Part shown: in pieces, positions 34,693 to 46,726 of the stretch | Layout of the letters: every line of letters starts with the position of its first letter | Numbering within the stretch: position 1 is the first letter of the stretch | Source of the DNA: Streptomyces luteolifulvus | Lineage (GTDB): Bacteria; Actinomycetota; Actinomycetes; Streptomycetales; Streptomycetaceae | Direction: 5' to 3' | Assembly (NCBI RefSeq): GCF_008806595.1 | Contig: NZ_VZRB01000001.1 | Coordinates: 341,433 to 405,432, forward strand | Length of the DNA stretch: 64,000 nt | The notes under the pieces: model-generated | What the model saw: only the letters and a program-made list of their open reading frames with translations | Database searches by the model: none | What the model was told of the DNA's origin: nothing | Translations under genes and position numbers: made by a program

Positions 34693-35811
34693 ATGTCGAA
34701 GCTCGGCAACCTCGGCGCCCGACTGCACCGTGGCGAGGTCGGCTACGACTTCGTCGGCAACCGCAAGATCTGGTACGGCATCTCGATCCTGATCACCATC
34801 ACGGCCATCCTCGGCCTCGCGGTGCGCGGCCTGAACATGGGCATCGAGTTCCAGGGCGGAGCCGTCTTCACCACCCCGAAGCACATGACCGCCTCGGTGG
34901 CACAGACCGAGTCGTACGCGGAGGAGGCCTCCGGCCACGACGCGATCGTCCAGAAGCTCGGCGACGGCAGCCTGCGCATCCAGATCGCGGGCATCGACAC
35001 CGACAAGTCCGACAGCATCAAGGACGAGCTCTCCAAGGACCTGAAGGTCGACTCGGAGCAGATCAACGCCGACCTGGTCGGCCCCAGCTGGGGTGACCAG
35101 ATCGCCAACAAGGCCTGGCAGGGTCTGGCGATCTTCATGATCCTCGTCGTGATCTATCTGGCGATCGCCTTCGAGTGGCGCATGGCGCTCGCGGCGCTCG
35201 TCGCCCTGATCCACGACATCACCATCACCACCGGTATCTATGCCCTCGTGGGCTTCGAGGTCACGCCGGGCACGGTGATCGGTCTGCTGACCATCCTCGG
35301 TTACTCGCTCTACGACACGGTCGTCGTCTTCGACAGCCTCAAGGAGCAGACGAAGGACATCACCAAGCAGACCCGCTGGACCTACAGCGATGTCGCGAAC
35401 CGCTCGATCAACAGCACCCTGATGCGGTCCATCAACACCACGGCGGTCGCGCTGCTGCCGGTGGCGGGCCTGCTGTTCATCGGCGGCGGCGTCCTCGGCG
35501 CCGGCATGCTCAACGACATCTCGCTGTCGCTGTTCGTCGGCCTCGCGGCCGGTGCGTACTCCTCGATCTTCATCGCCACGCCGCTCGTCGCCGACCTCAA
35601 GGAGCGCGAGCCGCAGATGAAGGCGCTCAGGAAGCGCGTCCTCGCCAAGCGGGCCCAGGCCGCCGCGACGGGCGAGCCGCTGGAGACCGACCGCGTCGCC
35701 CAGCCGCTGGACGACGAACCGGACGACGGCGCCCCGGCGGTCGTCGGCCCGCGCACCCAGCCCGCCTCCCGCAGCCGGGGACGTGGCCGGCCCTCCGGGA
35801 AGCGCCGATGA
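34693..35811 (+). CDS. secF: Protein translocase subunit SecF
   Basis: 372 aa from ATG 34693. Six transmembrane helices, with signature FVGNRKIWYGIS, GIEFQGGAVF and the conserved GYSLYDTVVVFDSLKE. Forms the SecDF complex with the preceding gene. A basic Arg-rich C-terminal tail ends in SRGRGRPSGKRR. Stop overlaps the apt start by four bases. Confidence 0.97.
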   Translation: MSKLGNLGARLHRGEVGYDFVGNRKIWYGISILITITAILGLAVRGLNMGIEFQGGAVFTTPKHMTASVAQTESYAEEASGHDAIVQKLGDGSLRIQIAGIDTDKSDSIKDELSKDLKVDSEQINADLVGPSWGDQIANKAWQGLAIFMILVVIYLAIAFEWRMALAALVALIHDITITTGIYALVGFEVTPGTVIGLLTILGYSLYDTVVVFDSLKEQTKDITKQTRWTYSDVANRSINSTLMRSINTTAVALLPVAGLLFIGGGVLGAGMLNDISLSLFVGLAAGAYSSIFIATPLVADLKEREPQMKALRKRVLAKRAQAAATGEPLETDRVAQPLDDEPDDGAPAVVGPRTQPASRSRGRGRPSGKRR

Positions 35812-36347
35812 CCGGCATCGAGGAGCTGCTGCTCAGCCGTATCCGCGACGTGGCCGACTATCCGGCGCCGGGTGTGCTCTTCAAGGACATCACCCCGCTC
35901 CTCGCGGATCCGGCGGCTTTCACTGCGCTCACCGACGCTCTGGCCGGGATCGCCCAGAGCTCCGGCGCCACGAAGGTCGTCGGCCTGGAGGCCCGTGGCT
36001 TCATCCTCGGCGCCCCGGTCGCCGTCCGGGCCGGCCTCGGCTTCATCCCGGTGCGCAAGGCGGGCAAGCTCCCCGGAGCGACCCTCGGCCAGGCGTACGA
36101 CCTGGAGTACGGCTCCGCCGAGATCGAGGTGCACGCCGAGGACCTGAGCGCGGACGACCGCGTTCTGGTCGTCGACGACGTCCTCGCCACCGGCGGCACC
36201 GCCGAGGCGTCCCTCCAGCTCATCCGCCGGGCGGGGGCCGAGGTCGCGGGCCTCGCCGTCCTGATGGAGCTCGGCTTCCTCGGCGGCCGGGCCCGCCTGG
36301 AACCGACGCTCGCGGGCGCCCCGCTGGAGGCGCTGCTCAGGCTCTGA
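35808..36347 (+). CDS. apt: Adenine phosphoribosyltransferase
   Basis: 179 aa from ATG 35808 (ATGA overlap with secF). Salvages adenine to AMP. PRPP motif VLVVDDVLATGGTA near 120-133, adenine-binding YPAPGVLFKDITPLL near 17-31, and GFIPVRKAGKLPG. Complete. The order secDF-apt-relA is conserved in actinobacteria and links purine salvage with the stringent response. Confidence 0.97.
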   Translation: MTGIEELLLSRIRDVADYPAPGVLFKDITPLLADPAAFTALTDALAGIAQSSGATKVVGLEARGFILGAPVAVRAGLGFIPVRKAGKLPGATLGQAYDLEYGSAEIEVHAEDLSADDRVLVVDDVLATGGTAEASLQLIRRAGAEVAGLAVLMELGFLGGRARLEPTLAGAPLEALLRL

Positions 36348-36401
36348 GCATCCGCGCGAAAGCCCGGAGCAGGGCGTACGACGCCCCAAGGACACCGCGA
36401 A

Positions 36402-36430
36402 GGCGGGCCCGGAGGAATCCGGCGCCCGCC
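36402..36430 (+). terminator. Terminator after apt
   Basis: GGCGGGC (36402-36408) with CCGGA forms a stem with TCCGG and GCCCGCC (36424-36430), followed by TCTGGTGTTT. Confidence 0.5.
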
Positions 36431-36495
36431 TCTGGTGTTTCTCCGGTAGACGGCCCTCACAGTGGCCTGAAGGCGATCCTGCGGCCCAGGATCGC

Positions 36496-36501
36496 TACCA
36501 T
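36496..36501 (+). promoter_or_regulatory. Possible -10 box of relA
   Basis: TACCAT, 52 bases before the TTG start of relA. No good -35 element was found at 16-18 bp. Confidence 0.25.
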
Positions 36502-36552
36502 GGGGTCTCCGGAGCCTGACCGGGGGACCCGGATCGCGCACGAGGAGCCCTC

Positions 36553-39090
<2,538 letters not shown>

Positions 39091-39123
39091 CCGCGCAGCA
39101 GACGGCGCAGCATCGGCCCCAGG

Positions 39124-39180
39124 GCATACAACGAGGGGCTCCCGAACCTTCCAGCGGTTCGGGAGCCACTCGTCGTATGC
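39124..39180. terminator. Long bidirectional terminator between relA and the DUF349 gene
   Basis: GGCTCCCGAACC (39137-39148) pairs perfectly with 39156-39167. The stem extends outward through ACGAG/CTCGT and GCATAC/GTATGC (39124-39129 with 39175-39180), with only single-base interruptions. Confidence 0.8.
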
Positions 39181-39203
39181 CCGGCTCGTGCGGGGCTGCG
39201 GTC

Positions 39204-40433
39204 TCAGCCGCCGAACTCCTGCAGACCCTTCAGCGCCTGGTCCAGAAGCGCCTGGCGGCCCTCCAGCTCACGCTCCAGCTTGTCCGCCTTGGCGTTGTTG
39301 CCCTGGGCACGCGCCTGCTCGATCTGGCCCCTCAGCTTGTCCACCGCGGCCTGGAGCTGCCCGGTGAGACCCTCGGCACGGGCGAGCGCCTCCGGGTTGG
39401 TCCGGCGCCACTCGGTCTCCTCGGCCTCCTGGATGGCCCGCTCGACGGCGTGCATCCGGCCCTCGACCTTCGGCCGCGCGTCGCGCGGCACATGGCCGAT
39501 GGCCTCCCACCGCTCGTTGATCGCGCGGAACGCGGAACGGGCCGCCTTCAGATCCGTCACCGGCAGGAGCTTCTCGGCCTCCCCGGCCAGCTCCTCCTTG
39601 AGCTTCAGGTTCTCGGACTGCTCCGCGTCGCGCTCCGCGAAGACCGAGCTGCGCGCCGCGAAGAAGATGTCCTGGGCGCCGCGGAAGCGGTTCCACAGGT
39701 CGTCCTCGTGCTCGCGCTGGGCGCGGCCGGCGGCCTTCCACTCGGCCATCAGCTCGCGGTAGCGGGCCGCCGTCGGGCCCCAGTCCGTCGAACCGGACAG
39801 CGCCTCGGCCTCGGAGACCAGGCGCTCCTTGGTCCGGCGGGCCTCTTCGCGCTGCGCGTCCAGCGACGCGAAATGCGCCTTGCGGCGCTTGGAGAACGCC
39901 GAGCGCGCGTGCGAGAAGCGGTGCCACAGCTCGTCGTCCGACTTGCGGTCCAGCCGCGGCAGGCCCTTCCAGCTGTCCACGAGAGCACGCAGCCGCTCAC
40001 CGGCCGCCCGCCACTGGTCGGACTGCGCCAGCTGCTCCGCCTCCGTGACCAGCGCCTCCTTGGCGTGCCGCGCCTCGTCGGACTGCTTGGCACGCTGCGC
40101 CCTGCGCTCCTCGCGGCGCGCCTCGACCGACGCGACGAGCTTGTCCAGCCGCTTGCGCAGCGCGTCCAGGTCACCGACCGCGTGGTGGGCGTCCACCTGC
40201 TCGCGAATATGGTCGATCGCGGCCTGCGCGTCCTTCGCCGACAGGTCGGTGGTCGTCACTCGCTTCTCGAGGAGGCCGATCTCGACAACCAGGCCCTCGT
40301 ACTTGCGCTCGAAGTAGGCAAGTGCCTCCTCGGGGGAGCCGGCCTGCCAGGAACCGACGACCTGCTCGCCCTCGGCCGTACGCACGTACACGGTCCCCGT
40401 CTCGTCGACGCGGCCCCACGGGTCGCTGCTCAC
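39204..40433 (-). CDS. DUF349 coiled-coil protein
   Basis: 409 aa from GTG 40433 with GGAGGAGG 5 bases upstream. Several DUF349 repeats of about 70 residues (patterns such as WRAAGERLRALVDSWKGLP, WGPTAARYRELMAEWKAAG and LKAARSAFRAINERWEAIG), all predicted helical and highly charged. No catalytic site. Widespread in actinobacteria beside relA; function is not established, possibly nucleic-acid or ribosome related. Convergent with relA. Confidence 0.85.
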   Translation of the reverse strand: MSSDPWGRVDETGTVYVRTAEGEQVVGSWQAGSPEEALAYFERKYEGLVVEIGLLEKRVTTTDLSAKDAQAAIDHIREQVDAHHAVGDLDALRKRLDKLVASVEARREERRAQRAKQSDEARHAKEALVTEAEQLAQSDQWRAAGERLRALVDSWKGLPRLDRKSDDELWHRFSHARSAFSKRRKAHFASLDAQREEARRTKERLVSEAEALSGSTDWGPTAARYRELMAEWKAAGRAQREHEDDLWNRFRGAQDIFFAARSSVFAERDAEQSENLKLKEELAGEAEKLLPVTDLKAARSAFRAINERWEAIGHVPRDARPKVEGRMHAVERAIQEAEETEWRRTNPEALARAEGLTGQLQAAVDKLRGQIEQARAQGNNAKADKLERELEGRQALLDQALKGLQEFGG

Positions 40434-40565
40434 AGCGCCTCCTCCACATGATGCCGGCGAGCTTCGGCGCCCCCGAGCATCGTCCACAGTTTCGTCACGG
40501 CCAACATAGGCGACCGGCGGGTTGCCTGTCCGCATCCCGCGCGACCGAAATTTCGCAGTTGGGGG

Positions 40566-41384
40566 TCAGGATTTCGTGACAGTTGCCTTGTCGATCACGA
40601 CCGTTGCATTGGGCGCCCCGTCGCCCTGGCCCGTGCTCTCGCCCGCGCCGGCGATCTTCTTCAGGACCTTCATGCCGGATTCGGAAACGGTACCGAACGG
40701 TGTGTAGCTGGGCGGAAGCTGACTGTCCTGGTACACGAGGAAGAACTGGCTGCCGCCGGTGTGCGCCTGGCCCGTGTTCGCCATCGCGATCGTGCCGGCC
40801 GGGTAGACGTTGTTCTTGAGGCTCTTGTCCTTCAGATTCTCGTCCGGAATCGTGTAGCCGGGACCGCCGCTGCCGGAGCCCGTCGGGTCGCCGCACTGCA
40901 GCACATAGATGCCGTTGGTGGTGAGCCGGTGGCACTTGGTGTGGTCGAAGTAGCCCTTCCCGGCGAGGAAGTTGAACGAGTTGACGGTGTGCGGGGCCGC
41001 CGACGTCTTCAAGGCGATGCCGATGTCACCGCACGTCGTCGCCAGGTTCATGGTGTACTTCGCCGACTTGTCGATCGTGACCGCCGGCTCCTTCTTCCAG
41101 CTCTGCGTCTTGACCTTGCCCGACGCGGGCTTCTCGCACGGGTCCGGCGCCTTGCTGGGCGTCTCAGGGCTCGGCGTCGCCTCGGCGCTCGTGCCGGCCT
41201 TGTCGTCGTCGTTGAGGACCCCGGTGGTGTACAGCGCCAGACTGCCGACCAGGATCACGCCGAGCACCGACGCGATCACCGAGTTGCGCATGCGCGCCTT
41301 GCGCCGCGCGGCCGTGCGCCGCTGCTGCTGCCGCAAGAACTTCTCCCGGGCGAGCTGCCGCTTCCGCTGTTCCTGGGTGACCAC
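40566..41384 (-). CDS. Membrane-anchored cyclophilin-type peptidyl-prolyl isomerase
   Basis: 272 aa from GTG 41384 with GAGGAG nine bases upstream. A basic Gln/Arg-rich cytoplasmic arm (1-30), one hydrophobic helix (about 33-52, VIASVLGVILVGSLALYTTG), a Pro/Ser linker, and then a cyclophilin domain with HTVNSFNFLAGKGYFDHTKCHRL and QCGDPTGSGSGGPGY. The isomerase domain should act outside the membrane on secreted proteins. Matches the relA-adjacent Rv2582 of M. tuberculosis. Confidence 0.9.
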   Translation of the reverse strand: MVTQEQRKRQLAREKFLRQQQRRTAARRKARMRNSVIASVLGVILVGSLALYTTGVLNDDDKAGTSAEATPSPETPSKAPDPCEKPASGKVKTQSWKKEPAVTIDKSAKYTMNLATTCGDIGIALKTSAAPHTVNSFNFLAGKGYFDHTKCHRLTTNGIYVLQCGDPTGSGSGGPGYTIPDENLKDKSLKNNVYPAGTIAMANTGQAHTGGSQFFLVYQDSQLPPSYTPFGTVSESGMKVLKKIAGAGESTGQGDGAPNATVVIDKATVTKS

Positions 41385-41564
41385 CGGTGTTCTCTCCTCA
41401 TGCGTCTCGTACGTCGACTGGGACGCGTGCGGCTTGTGAGCAGACCGCCTGCGTGTGCCCCGTACCGTATATGGGTTCGCTGAGGAATCGGCAGCGCCGG
41501 TAGTCTCTGACCACAGGCGCAGCCGTTTCGAAGCCACCCGTACCGATACAAACGAAGGACGATC

Positions 41565-42275
41565 GTGCTCATTGCCGGGTTCCCCGCCGGGGCCTGGGGG
41601 ACGAACTGTTATCTCGTCGCCCCCGCCGCCGGTGAGGAGTGCGTGATCATCGACCCCGGCCACCAGGCCGCCGAGGGAGTCGAGGAAGCGCTGAAGAAGC
41701 ATCGGCTCAAGCCCGTCGCCGTCGTCCTCACCCACGGCCACATCGACCATGTGGCCTCGGTCGTCCCGGTGTGCGGCGCGCACGACGTACCTGCCTGGAT
41801 CCACCCCGAGGACCGGTACATGATGAACGACCCGGGCAGGGCGCTCGGTCGTTCCATCGGGATGCCGCTGCTGGGCGAGCTGACCGTGGGGGAGCCGGAC
41901 GACGTCAAGGAGCTGACGGACGGCGCGCAGCTGGAGCTGGCGGGGCTGGAACTCACGGTCTCGCACGCGCCGGGCCATACCAAGGGGTCGGTGACCTTCA
42001 GCCTGCCCGAAGGATCGGACATCCCGCCGATCCTCTTCTCGGGCGACCTGCTGTTCGCCGGCTCCATCGGACGCACCGACTTCCCCGGTGGCTCCATGGA
42101 GGACATGCTCGAGTCCCTGGCCCGCGTGGTCCTGCCGCTCGACGATTCCACCGTGGTGCTCCCGGGTCACCAGGACTACACGACCATCGGCCAGGAACGC
42201 GCCACCAACCCGTATCTGCGGCAGGTGGCCGCCGGCCTGGGAGCGCATGCCGACGCTCCCCGACGAGGAATGTGA
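41565..42275 (+). CDS. Metallo-beta-lactamase fold hydrolase (glyoxalase II-like)
   Basis: 236 aa from GTG 41565. Metal-binding [10 protein letters not shown] near 54-63 (HxHxDH), later His in APGHTKGSV, Asp in [16 protein letters not shown], and a final His in LPGHQDYT: all ligands of a two-metal site. Close to the YcbL-type glyoxalase II group, but substrate not proven. Eleven bases before hisS, likely cotranscribed; divergent from the cyclophilin gene. Confidence 0.9.
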   Translation: MLIAGFPAGAWGTNCYLVAPAAGEECVIIDPGHQAAEGVEEALKKHRLKPVAVVLTHGHIDHVASVVPVCGAHDVPAWIHPEDRYMMNDPGRALGRSIGMPLLGELTVGEPDDVKELTDGAQLELAGLELTVSHAPGHTKGSVTFSLPEGSDIPPILFSGDLLFAGSIGRTDFPGGSMEDMLESLARVVLPLDDSTVVLPGHQDYTTIGQERATNPYLRQVAAGLGAHADAPRRGM

Positions 42276-42286
42276 CGAGACATTTC

Positions 42287-43549
42287 GTGAGCACCTTCAA
42301 GGCACCCAAAGGCACGTACGACCTGATCCCGCCGGAGAGCGCCAAGTACCTCGCGGTCCGCGAGGCGATCGCCGCCCCGCTGCGCAACTCCGGCTACGGC
42401 TACATCGAGACGCCCGGCTTCGAGAGCGTCGAGCTCTTCGCACGCGGGGTCGGCGAGTCGACGGACATCGTGACGAAGGAGATGTACGCCTTCGAGACCA
42501 AGGGCGGTGACAAGCTCGCCCTGCGCCCCGAGGGCACCGCGTCCGTCCTGCGCGCGGCGCTGGAGGCCAACCTGCACAAGGCCGGCAACCTCCCCGTCAA
42601 GCTCTGGTACTCGGGCTCGTACTACCGCTACGAGCGCCCCCAGAAGGGCCGGTACCGCCACTTCTCGCAGGTCGGCGCGGAGGCGATCGGTGCCGAGGAC
42701 CCGGCGCTCGACGCCGAGCTGATCATCCTGGCCGACCAGGCGTACCACTCGCTCGGGCTGCGCACCTTCCGCATCCTGCTCAACTCCCTGGGCGACAACG
42801 AGTGCCGCCCCGTGTACCGGGCCGCGCTTCAGGACTTCCTGCGCGGCCTGGACCTCGACGAGGACACGCTGCGCCGCTCGGAGATCAACCCGCTCCGTGT
42901 CCTGGACGACAAGCGCGAGTCGGTGCAGAAGCAGCTCGGGGACGCCCCGCTGCTGCGCGACTACCTCTGCGACGCCTGCAAGGCGTACCACGAGGAGGTC
43001 CGTGAGCTGATCACCGCGGCGGGTGTCGCCTTCGAGGACGACCCCAAGCTGGTCCGCGGCCTCGACTACTACACCCGTACGACCTTCGAGTTCGTCCACG
43101 ACGGGCTGGGCTCCCAGTCCGCGGTGGGCGGTGGCGGCCGCTACGACGGCCTGTCCGAGATGATCGGCGGCCCCGCGCTGCCGTCCGTCGGCTGGGCGCT
43201 GGGCGTCGACCGTACGGTGCTCGCCCTTGAGGCGGAGGGTGTGGAGCTCGAACTCCCCGCCACCACCAGCGTGTTCGCGGTTCCGTTGGGCGAGGAGGCC
43301 CGGCGGGTGCTGTTCACGAAGGTCACCGAGCTGCGGAAGGTGGGTATCGCGGCGGACTTCTCCTACGGGGCGAAGGGGCTCAAGGGCGCGATGAAGAACG
43401 CCAACCGCAGTGGTGCGCGTTTTGCGATCGTGGCCGGTGAGCGGGATCTCGCGGAGGGTGTGGTCCAGCTGAAGGACATGGGGTCGGGCGAGCAGACGCC
43501 GGTCGGCGTGAACGAGATCGTGGCGGAACTGGAGGCGAGGCTGGGCTGA
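42287..43549 (+). CDS. hisS: Histidine-tRNA ligase
   Basis: 420 aa from GTG 42287. Class II synthetase. Motif 1 region [20 protein letters not shown], motif 2 [21 protein letters not shown], the histidine-binding [15 protein letters not shown], and motif 3 [15 protein letters not shown], then the anticodon-binding domain. Complete. No tRNA-sensing leader is seen. Confidence 0.98.
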   Translation: MSTFKAPKGTYDLIPPESAKYLAVREAIAAPLRNSGYGYIETPGFESVELFARGVGESTDIVTKEMYAFETKGGDKLALRPEGTASVLRAALEANLHKAGNLPVKLWYSGSYYRYERPQKGRYRHFSQVGAEAIGAEDPALDAELIILADQAYHSLGLRTFRILLNSLGDNECRPVYRAALQDFLRGLDLDEDTLRRSEINPLRVLDDKRESVQKQLGDAPLLRDYLCDACKAYHEEVRELITAAGVAFEDDPKLVRGLDYYTRTTFEFVHDGLGSQSAVGGGGRYDGLSEMIGGPALPSVGWALGVDRTVLALEAEGVELELPATTSVFAVPLGEEARRVLFTKVTELRKVGIAADFSYGAKGLKGAMKNANRSGARFAIVAGERDLAEGVVQLKDMGSGEQTPVGVNEIVAELEARLG

Positions 43550-43566
43550 GGGGTGCCGGGGTGTGC

Positions 43567-43586
43567 GCGGGGGTTTTCGCCCCCGC
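43567..43586 (+). terminator. Terminator after hisS
   Basis: GCGGGGG (43567-43573) pairs with CCCCCGC (43580-43586) around TTTTCG. Confidence 0.7.
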
Positions 43587-43752
43587 CGCCCCTACCAGGC
43601 CGGACGGGCTGACAGACCCTGTCCTGAACCGAACGTTCCGGGACGGTCCTGCGTACCTCCTTATGTCCAGCGAACGGTGGACACGTGCCGGGGTGCGGCA
43701 CAATGGCCCCAGCCCGAAGAAGGTCCAACTCTCCAGTGACGGAATCGGCGTG

Positions 43753-44409
43753 ATGAGCAAGACGACAGTCAAGGACGTCTCCACCGAGCCCGAGCCGCAG
43801 CGCGCCGCCGCCGAGCCACGCACGGCGGGCGGCAGCCTGGCGTTCGCCCTGCTGCTGCTGATCACCGGCGCCGCAGGACTGCTCGCCTCATGGGTCATCA
43901 CGATCGACAAGTTCAAGCTGCTGGAAGCCAAGGTCGACGGCAAGACGTTCACCCCCGGCTGCAGCCTCAACCCCGTCGTCTCCTGCGGCAGCGTCATGGA
44001 GAGCAAGCAGGCCGCCGCCTTCGGCTTCCCCAACCCGATGCTGGGCCTCGTCTCCTACGGCATCGTGATCTGCGTCGCCATGAGCCTGCTCGCCCGCGCC
44101 CGCTACCCGCGCTGGTACTGGCTCACCTTCAACTTCGGCACGCTCTTCGGCGTGGGCTTCTGCACCTGGCTGATGTACCAGTCCCTGTACCGGATCGGCG
44201 CCCTGTGCCTGTGGTGCTCCCTGGCCTGGGTCGCGACGATCATCATGTTCTGGTACGTGACGTCGTTCAACGTCCGCAATGACTTCCTGCCCGCCCCGCG
44301 CTGGCTGAAGAGCTTCTTCGGCGAGTTCACCTGGGTGCTGCCGGTGCTGCACATCGGCGTGATCGGCGTTCTGATCATGACGCGCTGGTGGGACTTCTGG
44401 ACCAGCTGA
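43753..44409 (+). CDS. Vitamin K epoxide reductase family protein
   Basis: 218 aa from ATG 43753; the adjoining GTG at 43750 is also possible. Four to five membrane helices. The conserved loop cysteine pair is in FTPGCSLNPVVSCGS, and the active CxxC is in GALCLWCSLAW near 154. VKOR proteins pass electrons from a partner such as DsbA to quinone to keep disulfide formation running in the envelope. No DsbA gene is adjacent. The gap from hisS (about 200 bp) holds the hisS terminator. Confidence 0.9.
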   Translation: MSKTTVKDVSTEPEPQRAAAEPRTAGGSLAFALLLLITGAAGLLASWVITIDKFKLLEAKVDGKTFTPGCSLNPVVSCGSVMESKQAAAFGFPNPMLGLVSYGIVICVAMSLLARARYPRWYWLTFNFGTLFGVGFCTWLMYQSLYRIGALCLWCSLAWVATIIMFWYVTSFNVRNDFLPAPRWLKSFFGEFTWVLPVLHIGVIGVLIMTRWWDFWTS

Positions 44410-44423
44410 CAGCCCGGACGGGA

Positions 44424-44446
44424 TTGTCAGTGCCGTGATTTAGGGT
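44424..44446 (+). promoter_or_regulatory. PafBC-type DNA-damage promoter of rarA
   Basis: TTGTCAGTG (44424-44432), eight bases, TAGGGT (44441-44446), an exact match to TTGTCRGTG-N8-TANNNT. The rarA GTG is at 44453, seven bases past the -10, so the mRNA should be leaderless. Confidence 0.75.
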
Positions 44447-44452
44447 TTCAGC

Positions 44453-45808
44453 GTGGAGCCCGACCTGTTCACCGCCGCGGCAGAAGAACGCCAGGAGAAG
44501 GACCCGACCGCCAGCCCCCTGGCGGTCCGGATGCGCCCGCGCACCCTCGACGAGGTCGTGGGCCAGCAGCATCTGCTCAAGCCGGGCTCTCCGCTGCGCA
44601 GACTGGTCGGCGAGGGCGCGGGCGGCCCGGCCGGACCTTCCTCGGTGATCCTCTGGGGCCCGCCCGGCACCGGCAAGACGACCCTGGCCTATGTCGTCTC
44701 CAAGGCCACCAACAAGCGCTTCGTGGAGCTCTCGGCGATCACCGCGGGCGTCAAGGAGGTCCGCGCGGTCATCGACGGTGCCCGCCGCGCCACGGGCGGC
44801 TTCGGCAAGGAGACCGTCCTCTTCCTCGACGAGATCCACCGCTTCAGCAAGGCCCAGCAGGACTCCCTGCTTCCGGCCGTCGAGAACCGCTGGGTGACAC
44901 TGATCGCGGCGACCACCGAGAACCCGTATTTCTCGGTGATCTCCCCCCTGCTGTCCCGCTCCCTGCTCCTCACCCTCGAACCCCTCACCGACGACGATGT
45001 GCGCGGCCTCATCCAGCGCGCACTCACCGACGAGCGGGGCCTCGACAGCGCCGTCGCCCTCCCCGAGGACACCGCGAGCCATCTGCTGCGGATCGCCGGC
45101 GGCGACGCCCGCCGCGCACTGACCGCCCTGGAGGCCGCCGCCGGTGCCGCGCTCGACAAGGGCGAACCGGAGATCGGGCTGAAGACGCTGGAGGAGACGG
45201 TCGACCGCGCCGCGGTGAAGTACGACCGCGACGGCGACCAGCACTACGACGTGGCCAGCGCCCTCATCAAGTCCATCCGCGGCTCGGACGTCGACGCGGC
45301 CCTGCACTACCTGGCCCGGATGATCGAGGCCGGCGAGGATCCCCGGTTCATCGCCCGCCGGCTGATGATCTCCGCGAGCGAGGACATCGGTCTCGCCGAT
45401 CCGAACGCCCTGCCCATAGCCGTCGCCGCCGCCCAGGCCGTCGCCCTGATCGGCTTCCCCGAGGCCGCGCTCACGCTGAGCCACGCCACCATCGCCCTCG
45501 CCCTGGCCCCGAAGTCCAACGCCGCGACGACGGCGATCGGCGCCGCTATGGAGGACGTACGCAAGGGACTGGCGGGTCCCGTGCCGCCGCATCTGCGCGA
45601 CGGCCACTACAAGGGCGCGGCCGAACTCGGTCACGCGCAGGGGTACGTGTACCCGCACGATCTGCCCGAGGGCATCGCCGCCCAGCAGTACGCCCCGGAT
45701 GCCCTCAAGGACCGCGAGTACTACGAACCCACCCGCCACGGCGGCGAGGCGAGGTACGCGGACGCCGTCGAGTGGACCAGGAAGCACCTCGGTCGCAGGC
45801 GGTCCTGA
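44453..45808 (+). CDS. rarA: Replication-associated recombination protein A
   Basis: 451 aa from GTG 44453, no Shine-Dalgarno. AAA+ ATPase of the RarA/MgsA/WRNIP1 family that acts at stalled replication forks. Walker [10 protein letters not shown] (69-77), Walker [10 protein letters not shown], sensor 1 [12 protein letters not shown], and the family-specific C-terminal tetramerisation region ([33 protein letters not shown]). A PafBC-type promoter predicts induction by DNA damage, in keeping with its role. Confidence 0.95.
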   Translation: MEPDLFTAAAEERQEKDPTASPLAVRMRPRTLDEVVGQQHLLKPGSPLRRLVGEGAGGPAGPSSVILWGPPGTGKTTLAYVVSKATNKRFVELSAITAGVKEVRAVIDGARRATGGFGKETVLFLDEIHRFSKAQQDSLLPAVENRWVTLIAATTENPYFSVISPLLSRSLLLTLEPLTDDDVRGLIQRALTDERGLDSAVALPEDTASHLLRIAGGDARRALTALEAAAGAALDKGEPEIGLKTLEETVDRAAVKYDRDGDQHYDVASALIKSIRGSDVDAALHYLARMIEAGEDPRFIARRLMISASEDIGLADPNALPIAVAAAQAVALIGFPEAALTLSHATIALALAPKSNAATTAIGAAMEDVRKGLAGPVPPHLRDGHYKGAAELGHAQGYVYPHDLPEGIAAQQYAPDALKDREYYEPTRHGGEARYADAVEWTRKHLGRRRS

Positions 45809-45816
45809 GCACCTTG

Positions 45817-45822
45817 TAGACT
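45817..45822 (+). promoter_or_regulatory. Possible -10 box of rpsD
   Basis: TAGACT nine bases after the rarA stop; the -35 region is weak. It would give a leader of about 280 bases. Confidence 0.3.
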
Positions 45823-45828
45823 TGCCCG

Positions 45829-46111
45829 AAGTGCTGCGTCCCGTGCAGTCAGAACGGGACAGTCAGCCGGAGCTCCGATCCTCCTCGGATCGGCTCCAGG
45901 AGCGTCGCGCACCGTCGAAGGTGTCGCGGGCAGCCCACCACCACCCGGAGTCCCGGGACGGTCGGTGGGCCACTCGCGTGCTGCACGTATGTGCCCAGAC
46001 CAGGGGAGCGGCTGCCCGGCAGGTCCCACGCGGACCCGACGGGTTTCCCCGGCTGCGGATGCGACCTCCCTCAACTCTGACAAGCCGGAAACCAGGAAAG
46101 AGAAAAAGACA
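45829..46111 (+). other. Long structured 5' leader of rpsD
   Basis: Nearly 300 bases without a convincing gene. It contains CCGATCC/GGATCGG (45875-45881 with 45887-45893) extended by GGAG/CTCC, and a CCCGT...ACGGG hairpin just before it (near 45840-45858). S4 represses its own mRNA through leader structures in other bacteria, so this is a candidate autoregulatory RNA; no described S4-leader class was recognised. Confidence 0.4.
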
Positions 46112-46726
46112 GTGGCGAACCAGTCCCGCCCCAAGGTCAAGAAGTCGCGTGCCCTCGGCATCGCGCTGACCCCGAAGGCCGTCAAGTACTTCGAGGCCCG
46201 TCCCTACCCGCCGGGTGAGCACGGCCGCGGCCGCAAGCAGAACTCGGACTACAAGGTCCGTCTGCTCGAGAAGCAGCGTCTGCGCGCGCAGTACGACGTG
46301 TCCGAGCGCCAGCTCGTCCGCGCCTACGAGCGTGCCTCCAAGGTCCAGGGCAAGACCGGTGAGGCCCTGATCATCGAGCTCGAGCGCCGTCTCGACGCGC
46401 TGGTCCTGCGTTCGGGCATCGCCCGCACGATCTACCAGGCCCGCCAGATGGTCGTCCACGGCCACATCGAGGTCAACGGCCAGAAGGTCGACAAGCCGTC
46501 CTTCCGCGTCCGTCCCGACGACGTCGTCACGGTGCGCGAGCGCAGCCGTGAGAAGACGCTGTTCGCGATCGCCCGTGAGGGTGGCTTCGCCCCCGACGGC
46601 GAGACCCCGCGCTACCTCCAGGTGAACCTCAAGGCCCTGGCGTTCCGCCTGGACCGTGAGCCGAACCGCAAGGAGATCCCGGTGATCTGCGACGAGCAGC
46701 TCGTCGTCGAGTACTACGCCCGCTGA
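46112..46726 (+). CDS. rpsD: 30S ribosomal protein S4
   Basis: 204 aa from GTG 46112 ([16 protein letters not shown]). Primary 16S rRNA-binding protein that starts 30S assembly. S4 RNA-binding domain with [27 protein letters not shown] near 92-118. The N-terminus lacks the four cysteines of zinc-binding S4, so this is the zinc-independent form. It stands alone here, away from the alpha operon. Terminator follows. Confidence 0.97.
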   Translation: MANQSRPKVKKSRALGIALTPKAVKYFEARPYPPGEHGRGRKQNSDYKVRLLEKQRLRAQYDVSERQLVRAYERASKVQGKTGEALIIELERRLDALVLRSGIARTIYQARQMVVHGHIEVNGQKVDKPSFRVRPDDVVTVRERSREKTLFAIAREGGFAPDGETPRYLQVNLKALAFRLDREPNRKEIPVICDEQLVVEYYAR

